Of a stretch of 64,000 bases of DNA, positions 43,509 to 52,677 are shown piece after piece. A program made the translations under genes and the position numbers. Below the pieces are notes generated by a model, which had not been told where the DNA came from, did not search any database, and saw only the letters and a list, made by a program, of their open reading frames with translations. Origin of the DNA: Pseudomonadota bacterium (lineage in GTDB: Bacteria > Pseudomonadota > Gammaproteobacteria > Burkholderiales > Sulfuriferulaceae); NCBI GenBank assembly GCA_021845925.1, contig JAJZUW010000009.1, positions 80,258 to 144,257 of the forward strand, given 5' to 3'. The first letter of the stretch is position 1. Each line of letters begins with the position of its first letter.

Positions 43509-44347
43509 GGCCGGGTCATGATCCGCATGGACAGATCAAGCGCTTCGACATGTTTGGTCAGTGCGCCAACCGAGATCCGGTCGACGCCGGTCAAGGCAAT
43601 CTGCCGGATGTTATCCAGGCTGACATTGCCGGAAGCCTCCAGGATTGCACGTCCATTGGCATGACGCACGGCTTCGTCAAGTTGGCCGATGGTGAAATTG
43701 TCAAGCAGGATCAGGCGGGCTCCCGCCGCCAGTGCCTCCTGCAGTTCTGTCAGGTTTTCCACTTCGATCTGGACGGGAACGGTTGCCTGGCTGGTGCTGG
43801 CCAGAACCGCTGAAATCCCGCCTGCTGCGGCGATGTGGTTTTCCTTGATCAGGATGCCATCATAAAGACCGATGCGCTGGTTGTCGCCGCCACCACAGGT
43901 CACTGCATATTTCTGGGCAATGCGGAGTCCGGGCAGCGTTTTGCGGGTATCCATGATCCGGCATGACAAACCGGTCAGCTGATCGACAAACAGTCGGGTG
44001 CGGGTTGCTGTGGCCGACAACGTCTGCAGGAAATTCAGGGCAGGACGTTCGGCTGTCAGCAGCGCACGGGCATTGCCATTCATTTCACACAGAATCTGGT
44101 TTGCGGCGATCCGGTCGCCATCACTGGCGTGCCAGCGGATGGCAATGTCCGGATCCAGTGTGCGAAGGCAGGCTTCAAACCAGCCAGTTCCGCACAGCGT
44201 GGCCGCTTCCCGGCTGATCACGCTGGCGGTGGCCGTTGCCGTTGCAGTGATCAGCCGGGCGGTGTGGTCGACAAGGCCGATATCTTCCTGCAGGGCGTCT
44301 GCGACATTGCGCTGGATGGCTAGCCGGAGAGTTGTTGAATCAATCAT
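43505..44347 (-). CDS. nadC: Nicotinate-nucleotide pyrophosphorylase (quinolinate phosphoribosyltransferase)
   Basis: 280 residues. Joins quinolinate and PRPP to nicotinate mononucleotide in NAD synthesis. Motifs LTAERPALNFLQTLSATAT, MDTRKTLPGLRIAQKYAV, CGGGDNQRIGLYDGILIKEN and the terminal GVDRISVGALTKHVEALDLS. Complete and typical in length. No nadA/nadB nearby. Translationally coupled to the RpfE-like gene. Confidence 0.96.
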   Translation of the reverse strand: MIDSTTLRLAIQRNVADALQEDIGLVDHTARLITATATATASVISREAATLCGTGWFEACLRTLDPDIAIRWHASDGDRIAANQILCEMNGNARALLTAERPALNFLQTLSATATRTRLFVDQLTGLSCRIMDTRKTLPGLRIAQKYAVTCGGGDNQRIGLYDGILIKENHIAAAGGISAVLASTSQATVPVQIEVENLTELQEALAAGARLILLDNFTIGQLDEAVRHANGRAILEASGNVSLDNIRQIALTGVDRISVGALTKHVEALDLSMRIMTRP

Positions 44348-44415
44348 GGTGGGTGAGTGGAGATGCCGGAGCGTGCAAGTTTAGCGTGATTGCACGACGA
44401 TTGCACAGTGGGTTG

Positions 44416-45474
44416 TCACACGATGCCGTCATCGTAGGATGCCATTCTGGCCTGCGCCGGATTGATCCGGCCCTCCCGGACCAGACGGGCCAGATCGGTT
44501 GCCAGCAGGTGCATGCCGTCACTGCGGCCCTGCTGGATGGCAGCTGGTAACTGCGCAAGATTGCCACTGGCAATGATGGATCGTATGCCGCTGGTATTGA
44601 CCAGGATTTCGGCTGCCAGTACCCATTCCTGTTTGCTGGTGGATGGAACCAGTACCTGGCTGATGATGCAGGTCAGGCATGAGGCCAGTATCTGGCGTCT
44701 CTGGCTGCGTTCGTCGGCGGTAAAGAATCCCAGCAGGCGATTGATGACGTCACGTGCGCTGCGTCCGTGGGTGGTGGCCAGCACCAGGTGGCCCGAGTCG
44801 GCCGCGCGGAACAGGGTTTCCACCGTTTCCCGGTCGAGCAGTTCTCCCACGGCAATGATATCCGGCCGCTGGCGCATGGCGCCTTCCAGTCCGCTGGCAA
44901 ACGAATCCAGGTTGGTGCCCACCTCCCGCTGGGAAATGATGGCCTGTTTCTTGATGTGAATCTGCTCGATCGGGTCTTCGATGGTCATGATGTGACAGGG
45001 CCGTTCGCTGTTGATGCGGTCAAGCACGATGTTCATGGTGGTGGTCTTACCCGCTCCGGTGGGCCCGGTAATGATGATCAGACCCTTGCCGCGCGTGGTG
45101 ATGTCGCGCAGGATGGGCTGCAGGCTGCCCATCTTGTCCATGGGCAGGATGCCCCTCCGGATGATGCGCATCACGATGTTCAGCGTGTGGTTCTGGCCAC
45201 CGGTTTCATAAATGGAATATCGCACCCGTGAGTTGGTGAGGTCGACAGCGCCATCCAGCTTGCCATCCTGCGCAATCAGGTTTGCGCGCCAGTTTTGTCC
45301 GCCGATGGCGTTGCTCGCAATAAAGGCTTCAAGCTCGCTTGCCAGGACAGGTTCGGCGTCAATGGCGGCATAACCGCCCGGCCCGCGCATGAACAGGGGA
45401 GCGTCGGTGCTGACGTGAATGTCGCTGATGCTCGGGTGCTCATGGATGACGTGAAGCAGTTTGGGCAGGATCAT
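44416..45474 (-). CDS. PilT-like secretion/retraction ATPase, divergent orphan
   Basis: 352 residues with the PilT/GspE fold. Walker A is GPTGAGKTT (137-145); the Asp box EDPIEQIHIKKQAIISQREV and a His box region (HLVLATTHGRSARDVINRLL) are clear. The Walker B/AIRAE-like stretch reads RPDIIAVGELLDRETVETL, with LLD where PilT has MRD, and the C-terminal part is divergent. No pilus genes adjoin. It may act with type IV pili encoded elsewhere or in a minor role such as PilU-type. Hexameric cytosolic motor by family. Confidence 0.83.
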   Translation of the reverse strand: MILPKLLHVIHEHPSISDIHVSTDAPLFMRGPGGYAAIDAEPVLASELEAFIASNAIGGQNWRANLIAQDGKLDGAVDLTNSRVRYSIYETGGQNHTLNIVMRIIRRGILPMDKMGSLQPILRDITTRGKGLIIITGPTGAGKTTTMNIVLDRINSERPCHIMTIEDPIEQIHIKKQAIISQREVGTNLDSFASGLEGAMRQRPDIIAVGELLDRETVETLFRAADSGHLVLATTHGRSARDVINRLLGFFTADERSQRRQILASCLTCIISQVLVPSTSKQEWVLAAEILVNTSGIRSIIASGNLAQLPAAIQQGRSDGMHLLATDLARLVREGRINPAQARMASYDDGIV

Positions 45475-45592
45475 GGGCGTTGTCGGGTCACAGATGTTGT
45501 TGTATTGTAAGTGACGCGTTTATCAGTTGTATACAACGCAAAATGATGTCAGTCAGCACTGGTTTGGCGACAGGGTGTCCCAGCAGGCCGGT

Positions 45593-46795
45593 TCAGGCTG
45601 AAGCTGTAGTTGCCAGTTGTTGGTAACGTTGCCAGAGCAGGCGTCCGAGCACCAGAAACAACAGCATGCCGCCTGCCAGCTCACGCGGATGTTCGGCCAG
45701 TGCTGGAGCAATCGCACCGGCAACCACCGCGTTCAGGAAGGTCTGCACGAACCCTTGCATGGATGACACCAGTCCACGCTGCTGCGGGAACAGGTCGAGC
45801 GCAAGCAACGTAATGCTGGGCATGGCCAGGGACATGCCGGTGCTGTACAGCGTGAGTGGCAGAATGGCCCATGGCCAGACAGGACTGACGGTAAAATTGT
45901 ATGCCAGATTGACCAGCGCGGCGGCAAACAGGATGCCATAAGCCAGTTGCACCGTCCGGACCGGGCTCATGTGGTCCGCCAGTCGGCCGGAGAGCCAGGC
46001 ACCCAGGATGACGCCGGAAATGGCCGGAATGAACAGCCGGGCAAACTGATCTGGCGCCAGATGCAAGGTTTGCGGCAAAAATACCGGTGCGCTGGCAATG
46101 TAGAGAAAAAAGCCGGCAAAATTCAGCGCGATGGTGCCTGCCAGCCACAAAAAATGCGGATGCCTGACCACAGCGTGGTAACTGCGCAGCAACGGACCTG
46201 CCGAAAACAGGCTGCGATGCTCACGGCCATGGGTTTCGGGCAGATACAGCAGGCAGGCGGTCAGCAGCAGTACGCCAAGACCAGCCATGAACAGGAAGAC
46301 CGATTGCCAGCCGAACAGGTCGTGCAGCACACCACCAATGATCGGTGCAACGGCTGGTGACAGTCCGAACATCATGGTGATGCGCGACATGATTTTCTGC
46401 GCTTCCGCGCCGGAATACAGATCGCGCACGATGGCGCGTCCAACAATCATGCCGGCACCGGCAAACAACCCCTGCAATCCGCGCATCACAATCAGCATGT
46501 GAATGTTTGTTGCGGTGGCTGCAGCCACGGATGTGACAATGAACCCTGCCAGCGAGACCAGAATGACAGGCCGGCGACCGTAGGCATCTGACAACGAGCC
46601 ATGAAACAGCATCATGGTGGCAAAACAGAGCAGGTAGACGCTCAGGGTTTGCTGCAATTCCAGCGGAGTGGCGTGCAGACTTTTTTCGATCAAACCAAAA
46701 GATGGTAGATAGGTGTCAATCGAAAAAGGACCCAGCGTGGCCAGACCGGCCAGTAAGATGCTCAGGCTGGCAGGGTGTTTCCGTTGTCGGTTCAT
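45593..46795 (-). CDS. Bcr/CflA-type MFS drug exporter
   Basis: 400 residues, twelve membrane helices. The MFS loop GSLSDAYGRRPVIL lies after TM2 and the TM5 drug-proton antiporter motif is GLSPAVAPIIGG. DTYLPSF at the first helix end is characteristic of Bcr/CflA. Likely exports drugs or amino acids such as cysteine in relatives; substrate not readable. Monocistronic, with no obvious regulator beside it. Confidence 0.9.
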   Translation of the reverse strand: MNRQRKHPASLSILLAGLATLGPFSIDTYLPSFGLIEKSLHATPLELQQTLSVYLLCFATMMLFHGSLSDAYGRRPVILVSLAGFIVTSVAAATATNIHMLIVMRGLQGLFAGAGMIVGRAIVRDLYSGAEAQKIMSRITMMFGLSPAVAPIIGGVLHDLFGWQSVFLFMAGLGVLLLTACLLYLPETHGREHRSLFSAGPLLRSYHAVVRHPHFLWLAGTIALNFAGFFLYIASAPVFLPQTLHLAPDQFARLFIPAISGVILGAWLSGRLADHMSPVRTVQLAYGILFAAALVNLAYNFTVSPVWPWAILPLTLYSTGMSLAMPSITLLALDLFPQQRGLVSSMQGFVQTFLNAVVAGAIAPALAEHPRELAGGMLLFLVLGRLLWQRYQQLATTASA

Positions 46796-46851
46796 GGGAT
46801 GATCTCCTGGCTGATCGTTGCATCATGTGGGGCAGAACCGATTTGCGTCAG

Positions 46852-47154
46852 TCAGTGGACATCTTCCTGAACCAGAATCCACGGCGCCACAACCACAGAC
46901 CAGATCGCAGGTCTGCGTTCATTCCAGTCGATGGCGGTGGCATCGTCAAGTTTGCCGATCCGGCCAGATTGCATTAATTGTGTGACATAAGTTGTGTCGT
47001 CGCTGGCCACGTGGGCGGCGACTTCAACCAGGTCAAGGCTGGCCGATACATGGATCAGCTGTCCTTTGGCAAAGAACGGTTGCAGTTCCTGCCAGTCCGC
47101 CTTTGCGGTTTCTCCGTTCAGCTGGCTGCGCAGTAGGGCGATGTCCTGGGTCAT
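46852..47154 (-). CDS. DUF2288 family protein
   Basis: 100 residues. The N-terminus LRSQLNGETAKADWQELQPF, GQLIHVSASLDLVEVAAHVA and the C-terminal SVVVAPWILVQED match the small DUF2288 proteins found in gamma- and betaproteobacteria. No function is known. Start ATG overlaps the rmuC stop by four bases. Confidence 0.82.
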   Translation of the reverse strand: MTQDIALLRSQLNGETAKADWQELQPFFAKGQLIHVSASLDLVEVAAHVASDDTTYVTQLMQSGRIGKLDDATAIDWNERRPAIWSVVVAPWILVQEDVH

Positions 47155-48596
47155 GGATTGTCCTCCTCGTCCGGCAGCACAGCCAGCGGTTGTTGCAGCT
47201 GGTCCAGCTCGACGGATTCGATACGCTGGAAATGCTGGCTGATCTTGCGGCTCGAGATGTGCACTTTTTGCGCATCTTCATGGGCCTGGCGAATATGATC
47301 GGCCAGCTTGCGCATGCGGTCGTCGAACAGGCCAAAATCCTTGTTCAGTTTGCCCAGGGCTTCCTTGATGATGTGAATCTGTTTGCGGGTTTCCACGTCC
47401 TTGATCACGGCGCGGGCAGTATTCAGCACGGCCATCAGGGTGGTTGGCGACACGATCCACACGCGCATTTTCTGCGCATATTCATTGATGTCTGCATGCG
47501 AGCCGTGAATTTCGGCAAACACGGCTTCGGCGGGCACGAACATGACGGCCCCATCCGACGTCTCGCCAGGAATGATGTATTTGGCGGCAATGTCATCCAC
47601 ATGTTTGCGAATATCCGCCTTGAAGTTGCGCATCGCCAGCTGGCGGTCTGCCTCCGGCAATTGCTGGTCATTCAGCCGGTGCCAGTTTTCCAGGGGAAAC
47701 TTGGCATCGATGGCAACCTTGCCGGTGGGTTCCGGCAACATGAGCAGACAATCTGCACGGGTGCCGTTGGACAGCGTTTCCTGAAAACGGTAGGTATCCG
47801 GTGGCAGAATATTGCGCACCAGTCCTTCCAGCTGGACTTCGCCAAAAGCGCCCCGCGAGCGTTTGTCGCCCAGAAGCGTCTGCAGGGAAATGACATTGCT
47901 GGTCAGGCCGTCGATCTTTTTCTGGGCTTCATCGATTGTGGCCAGTCTGGCCATGACATTGACAAAGGTCTCATTGGTTTTTTTGAATCCCTCGTCCAGA
48001 CGTTCGCTGACCTTGCCACTGATTTCATTGAGTCGGGTATCGACGCGGGTCGTGAGTTCCCTGATGCGCTCTGCCAGCTGTTCGCTGCTTTGCTGCAGAC
48101 TGTTCTGCAGCAGGATCCGATCAGCCCGGCTGTATTCCGCCTGTTGTTGCAAGGTGTCGGCCAGGAAGCGGGTCTGTGCGGTTTGCCAGTCGGCACGCAG
48201 GGTGGCCAGCTCTGTATTTTGCGTTTGCTGCAGGCTGGTGATGCTGGCACGCAGCAGGCTGAGTTCTTCCGTCAGCTGCTTGCGCAGGCCTTCACCATGG
48301 GCAAGCAAGGCGGCATGCATGTGTTCGCCGTGATCCCGCAGTGCGGCATGCATGTGTTCGCTTTGGCTGGACAGGCTGGATTGTGTGCGGTCATGCTGAC
48401 TGGCCAGGCTGGTTTGCAGTCGATGATCCTGGTCGGCCAGCACTGCCAGCAAACGTTCGGTCTGTCTGTTCAGGCTCTCCTGCAGTTGCAGATTGTCCTG
48501 TGGCTGTCCGATCTGTGCGGTCAGCCGCCACAGCAGTATCATGCCGAGGATACCGAGCAGCAGAAGAACAGTCAGCAGGATGAGAGTCATGGGCAT
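47151..48596 (-). CDS. rmuC: DNA recombination protein RmuC
   Basis: 481 residues: N-terminal membrane helix (LILLTVLLLLGILGMILLW), a long coiled coil to about residue 220 with repeats like SSQSEHMHAALRDHGEHMHA, then the RmuC nuclease-like domain (GAFGEVQLEGLVRNILPPDT, then VAIDAKFPLENWHRL, then FVPAEAVFAEI). RmuC limits inversions at short repeats, which is of note in this repeat-rich genome. Coupled to DUF2288. Preceded by the E2-E3 gene, 36 bases away. Confidence 0.93.
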   Translation of the reverse strand: MPMTLILLTVLLLLGILGMILLWRLTAQIGQPQDNLQLQESLNRQTERLLAVLADQDHRLQTSLASQHDRTQSSLSSQSEHMHAALRDHGEHMHAALLAHGEGLRKQLTEELSLLRASITSLQQTQNTELATLRADWQTAQTRFLADTLQQQAEYSRADRILLQNSLQQSSEQLAERIRELTTRVDTRLNEISGKVSERLDEGFKKTNETFVNVMARLATIDEAQKKIDGLTSNVISLQTLLGDKRSRGAFGEVQLEGLVRNILPPDTYRFQETLSNGTRADCLLMLPEPTGKVAIDAKFPLENWHRLNDQQLPEADRQLAMRNFKADIRKHVDDIAAKYIIPGETSDGAVMFVPAEAVFAEIHGSHADINEYAQKMRVWIVSPTTLMAVLNTARAVIKDVETRKQIHIIKEALGKLNKDFGLFDDRMRKLADHIRQAHEDAQKVHISSRKISQHFQRIESVELDQLQQPLAVLPDEEDNP

Positions 48597-48632
48597 GGTC
48601 GCAACGGAGCGGCAGTGCCGCTCCGGCCGGCA

Positions 48633-51590
48633 TTATTTTTTTGCCGTGCGACGCAGGCGCGACAGCAGCCGGCGGGCCAGTTCACCAAACAGTTCCGTCT
48701 GCGTCGGATGCGGATGAATGGCGCGGGCCACCTGTTCCAGCTTCAGCCCCGCGGAAACCATCATCACTGCCGCGCCGATCAGCGTGTCCGTGTGCTCGGT
48801 GAGGAAATGCACGCCGATGATGACGTGGCTGTTCTTGTCGGCCACCAGCTTGATCATGCCATGGGTTTCGCCGGTAATCATCGCCTTGGCGTCGATGCTC
48901 ATCGGCATTTTGGCTTCCACCGCCTCGATGCCGCGTTCCTGGGCCTGGGCGATGGAGAGTCCGACAAAACCAGCCTGTGGACGACTGAAGGTCACGCCAC
49001 AATCCACATCCTGGTTGTATTCGATTTCTTCGCCGAGCAGGTTGCCGGCAGCCACGCGACCCTGGGTGGCAGCGGTGTGTGCCAGCATGTAGCCGCCAAT
49101 CACGTCACCAACTGCATAGATATGCGGGACGACAGTTTTTCCACGACGGTCCACCTTGATGGCGGCGCCATCCAGCGTCACGCCAGCGGCTTCGAGATTC
49201 AGTCTGCTGGTGTCGGGCCGTTTGCCGGTAGCCATCAGTACCCGATCGCAGGTAAACGTGGCCGCACTGCCATCGGCCAGGGTATAGGCAATGGACATGG
49301 CGCCCGGTTTTCCGGAAATCTGGCTGATCTTTACTCCGGTATGTACGGTGATTTCCTGCTGCAGGACTTCGGTCAGCTGTTTGGCGATTTCGGATTCCAC
49401 TTCGGCCAGAATGCGGTCACGTGCTTCCAGAACAACAATTTCGGTGCCGAAATCGCGGAAGATCTGTGCCATTTCGATGCCGATCACACCGCCGCCGACA
49501 ATGGCCAGTTTTTTGGGAGGCTGGTCCATCGACCAGATGGTGTCCGATGTGACCACGCCATTGTCGGCTACGCATTCACGCGCACCAGGAATGGGCGGAA
49601 TGAATGGCGGCGCGCCGGTGGCGATCACGGCAGCGCCGAACGTCAGCTGGTAGGCTGGGCCTTCGGCCGGTTCCACACGGATGGTGTGTGGATCGACAAA
49701 CGAGGCAAAGCCCTGGCGCACGTCGATCTTGACGCCTTTGTCGGTTTTCAGGGCCAGTTCGCCGCGGGTTTGCAGAATGCTGCGGCGATGGTTTTCCAGC
49801 GTCTGCCAGTCCAGTTTTGCATTGGCTGTGCCGAGCACGCCCTTATCTGCGTCATGTGCGCGATCGCGGATCAGGTCGGCGCTGTGGCGCCATGCCTTGG
49901 ATGGAATGCAGCCGCGCCACAGGCATTCGCCGCCGGGCAGGGGAGCGTTGTTGATCATGGCAACCTTTACGCCGTGCTCAACCAGATCACGGGCGCAATC
50001 TTCTCCGCCCGGCCCGCCGCCAATGACCACCACCGGGAAATCCCAGTCACCGGCAGGTATCGGATCGGCCTTGGGGGCTTCCAGCCAGGTTTCCGGTTGT
50101 TCGATGGTCTGTTTCAGGCTAGCCAGGTAGGCAGCCACGTGCGCGCCGTTGACGACCCGGTGGTCGGCGGTGATGCAGACCGGCATGCCTTCCGCGCCAG
50201 TGGCGGAAATGGCCATGATGGCCGCAATGCCCGGTGTTGGAATGGCGGTGAAATGGGTCACGCCAAACATGCCCATGTTGGAGATGGTGAAGGTTGGATT
50301 GGCATATTCGGCCGGTGCCAGCTTGCGCGCGCGCGCCCGCGGCATCAGATCCGACCAGGCGGCCTGCAGTTCTTCCAGTGAACGGCTTTCGATGTTGGCC
50401 AGAATGGGCACCACCAGGCCGCCGCCATCAGCCGACACGGCGATGCCGAAGTTGTGTTCGAAGCGTTCGACGATCCTGTCCACCGGCTGGTAGCAGAAGT
50501 TGAGCATCGGATGCTGCTTCATGGCCTCCGAACAGGCCTTGGCAATGGCGACCGTCACGGAAACCTTGCGTGCCTTGGCAGCCGCGATGAGTTTTTCCGG
50601 ACGGATGTTGAACGTGACATCGAAAGTTGGCAGGGTCAGCGCAGCGGTCATCGAATGCGAGACAGCCTTTTCCATCGAGGTCATGGCGCGGCCATTGCCA
50701 GGCACTTCCACTTGCGGCAGGGAATGCGCGACATCTTTCATGCTGGGCCGGGCCTGCTGCACATCCTGCGCCACGATCAGCTGACCGGGACCACTGCCGT
50801 GCAGCTTGTTGAGGTCAACGCCCATCTGTCCTGCCAGTTTGCGAGCGTAAGGGCTGGCGTACTGGCCGGCCGGCCGTGGCGCGGGTGCAGCTGCCGGATT
50901 GCCGGCAAAGCTGGCTGCCGCCGGGCTGGCGGAATGAGCGGGCGTGTTTCTGGCAGGCTCACCCTGTTTGTGGGTGTCAACGATCTTGTGCGCAGCCGAC
51001 AGCTGGACTTCGGTATCGTTGACCTGGCTGCCGGGCTCCACGATGAAGGCCATCGGATGACCTACCTGGACCGTGCTGCCGACCCCGGCGACAGGCCCGG
51101 ACAGGATGCCTTCCTGGAACACTTCGACGTCCATGATGGCCTTGTCGGTTTCCACGGTGGCCACGATGTCACCCCGTTTGAGCGGTTCGCCAACGTGCTT
51201 CTCCCAAGTGACCACGATGCCTTCGGTCATGGTGTCGGACAGCTGGGGCATCAGGATCGGCGTGCCGGAGTGGTGCGGGATCATTTCGGTGGGGGCAGCT
51301 TCGGAGACTTGCTCGTCAGCTGCAATGACCGTATCGGTAATCGAATCGCTGATGTAGCCAAGGGCGCCTGCCACTGCCACGGTGGCGCCGACCGGTGCCA
51401 GAGGGCCGGCCAGATAGCCTGCCTTGAACACTTCGACATCCATGATGGCCTTGTCGGTTTCTACCGTGGCCACGATGTCGCCGCGTTCGACGCGATCGCC
51501 GACCTGTTTTTCCCAGCTCACCACAATGCCCTCGGTCATGGTGTCCGAGAGCTGTGGCATGGTGATGACGAAATGGTGAGAAGCGGTCAT
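48633..51590 (-). CDS. 2-oxoacid dehydrogenase E2-E3 fusion (acyltransferase plus dihydrolipoyl dehydrogenase)
   Basis: 985 residues from ATG 51590 (AGGAAA upstream); an upstream TTG is less likely. Domains: two lipoyl domains with target Lys47 and Lys150 in VETDKAIMDVEVF, a peripheral-subunit-binding domain (ASPYARKLAGQMGVDLNKLH) near 245-280, an E2 catalytic domain near 300-500, then from about 517 a complete E3 with FAD motif VVIGGGPGGEDC, redox pair CLWRGC (556/561), NAD motif LAIVGGGVIGIEMA and the C-terminal HPHPTQTE. Normally E2 and E3 are separate. In the E2 motif ADHRVVNGAHVA the usual Asp of HRxxDG is Asn481; His477 remains, and plastid/cyanobacterial-type E2s also vary there. The E1 genes lie upstream in the same operon. 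Substrate most likely pyruvate. Confidence 0.93.
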   Translation of the reverse strand: MTASHHFVITMPQLSDTMTEGIVVSWEKQVGDRVERGDIVATVETDKAIMDVEVFKAGYLAGPLAPVGATVAVAGALGYISDSITDTVIAADEQVSEAAPTEMIPHHSGTPILMPQLSDTMTEGIVVTWEKHVGEPLKRGDIVATVETDKAIMDVEVFQEGILSGPVAGVGSTVQVGHPMAFIVEPGSQVNDTEVQLSAAHKIVDTHKQGEPARNTPAHSASPAAASFAGNPAAAPAPRPAGQYASPYARKLAGQMGVDLNKLHGSGPGQLIVAQDVQQARPSMKDVAHSLPQVEVPGNGRAMTSMEKAVSHSMTAALTLPTFDVTFNIRPEKLIAAAKARKVSVTVAIAKACSEAMKQHPMLNFCYQPVDRIVERFEHNFGIAVSADGGGLVVPILANIESRSLEELQAAWSDLMPRARARKLAPAEYANPTFTISNMGMFGVTHFTAIPTPGIAAIMAISATGAEGMPVCITADHRVVNGAHVAAYLASLKQTIEQPETWLEAPKADPIPAGDWDFPVVVIGGGPGGEDCARDLVEHGVKVAMINNAPLPGGECLWRGCIPSKAWRHSADLIRDRAHDADKGVLGTANAKLDWQTLENHRRSILQTRGELALKTDKGVKIDVRQGFASFVDPHTIRVEPAEGPAYQLTFGAAVIATGAPPFIPPIPGARECVADNGVVTSDTIWSMDQPPKKLAIVGGGVIGIEMAQIFRDFGTEIVVLEARDRILAEVESEIAKQLTEVLQQEITVHTGVKISQISGKPGAMSIAYTLADGSAATFTCDRVLMATGKRPDTSRLNLEAAGVTLDGAAIKVDRRGKTVVPHIYAVGDVIGGYMLAHTAATQGRVAAGNLLGEEIEYNQDVDCGVTFSRPQAGFVGLSIAQAQERGIEAVEAKMPMSIDAKAMITGETHGMIKLVADKNSHVIIGVHFLTEHTDTLIGAAVMMVSAGLKLEQVARAIHPHPTQTELFGELARRLLSRLRRTAKK

Positions 51591-51606
51591 GTCTGCTGTT
51601 TCCTGG

Positions 51607-52590
51607 TTATGCGCGGCCAAACAGTTTCAGCACGGCCTTGACGACATCGTTGTGGTCGGGGATGGCAGCCTTTTCGAGCGTGTGGTTGTACGGCTGCGGC
51701 ACCAGGGCCGAATGTACCCGTACTGGCGCTGCATCCAGTTCGAAGAAGCATTCTTCGTTGATGATGGCAATCACTTCGGAACCGACGCCAACCGGAGCTT
51801 CATCTTCTTCGGCAATCACGGCGCGGTGGGTTTTGCTGACGGACTTGCGGATGCCGTCGCGGTCCAGCGGCGACAGTGCGTACAGATCGACCACTTCGGC
51901 GGAAATGCCATGCTGCTGTTGCAGGATGTCTGCCGCCTTGAGGCACCAGTGCACCGAGATGTTGTAACCGAACAGGGTCACGTCGGTGCCGGCGCGGGCC
52001 ACTTCCGAGCCTTCCAGCGGATGCAGGTATTCTTCGTCCGGCACTTCGCCCTTCATGTTGTACATGAGTTCGTGTTCATTGATGAACACCGGATCATCCG
52101 AGCGTATGGCCGATTTCAGCAAACCATAAGCCTGTTTTGGATTGGATGGTGTGACGACGCGCAGGCCGGCAATGCCCATGAACACTTTTTCCATGCGGGC
52201 GGAGTGCTGTGCGCCGAGCTGATGGGCTGCGCCGCCGGCAGAACGGAAAACACAGGGAGCCGTCAGCTGCCCGCCGGACATGTAGCGAACCTTGGCAGCC
52301 GTGTTGAACATCTGGTCCATGGCCAGCCAGGCAAAATTGACCGACATGATTTCGATGATCGGACGGATGCCAAGGAAGGACGCGCCGATGCCAAGACCGG
52401 TGAATCCGCCTTCCGAGATTGGCGTATCCATGACCCGTTTTTCACCGTATTTTTCGTAAAGTCCCTTGGTGGCCTTGTATGTGCCACCGGCCACGCCGAT
52501 GTCTTCACCCATGCAGATGACCAGCGGATCGCGCGCCATTTCTTCGTCATGGGCGCGCTGGATCGCTTCCCAGTACATGATTTCAGCCAT
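51607..52590 (-). CDS. 2-oxoacid (pyruvate) dehydrogenase E1 beta subunit
   Basis: 327 residues from ATG 52590, chosen for the TGAGGAA ribosome site; the frame is open 48 bases more. Pyrimidine-domain motif MGEDIGVAGGTYKATKGL, TPISEGGFTGLGIGASFLG, and the transketolase C-terminal part (APVGVGSEVIAIINEECFFE). Pairs with E1 alpha encoded upstream to decarboxylate the oxoacid on thiamine diphosphate and acylate the lipoyl group of the E2-E3 fusion. Confidence 0.93.
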   Translation of the reverse strand: MAEIMYWEAIQRAHDEEMARDPLVICMGEDIGVAGGTYKATKGLYEKYGEKRVMDTPISEGGFTGLGIGASFLGIRPIIEIMSVNFAWLAMDQMFNTAAKVRYMSGGQLTAPCVFRSAGGAAHQLGAQHSARMEKVFMGIAGLRVVTPSNPKQAYGLLKSAIRSDDPVFINEHELMYNMKGEVPDEEYLHPLEGSEVARAGTDVTLFGYNISVHWCLKAADILQQQHGISAEVVDLYALSPLDRDGIRKSVSKTHRAVIAEEDEAPVGVGSEVIAIINEECFFELDAAPVRVHSALVPQPYNHTLEKAAIPDHNDVVKAVLKLFGRA

Positions 52591-52677
52591 AGTCTTGTTC
52601 CTCAGTGTGGTTGGTGGAAGACGCGGGGCAATTGCCACCGTACGGGTCTTCCACCCGCAGGTTATGTCGGTCGTGTC

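Noticed and set aside
46992..50381. Very long plus-strand open frame (over 1,100 codons) opposite rmuC and the E2-E3 gene
   Set aside because: It is a shadow of GC-skewed codon use; the minus strand encodes full, well-conserved enzymes with overlaps and ribosome sites.
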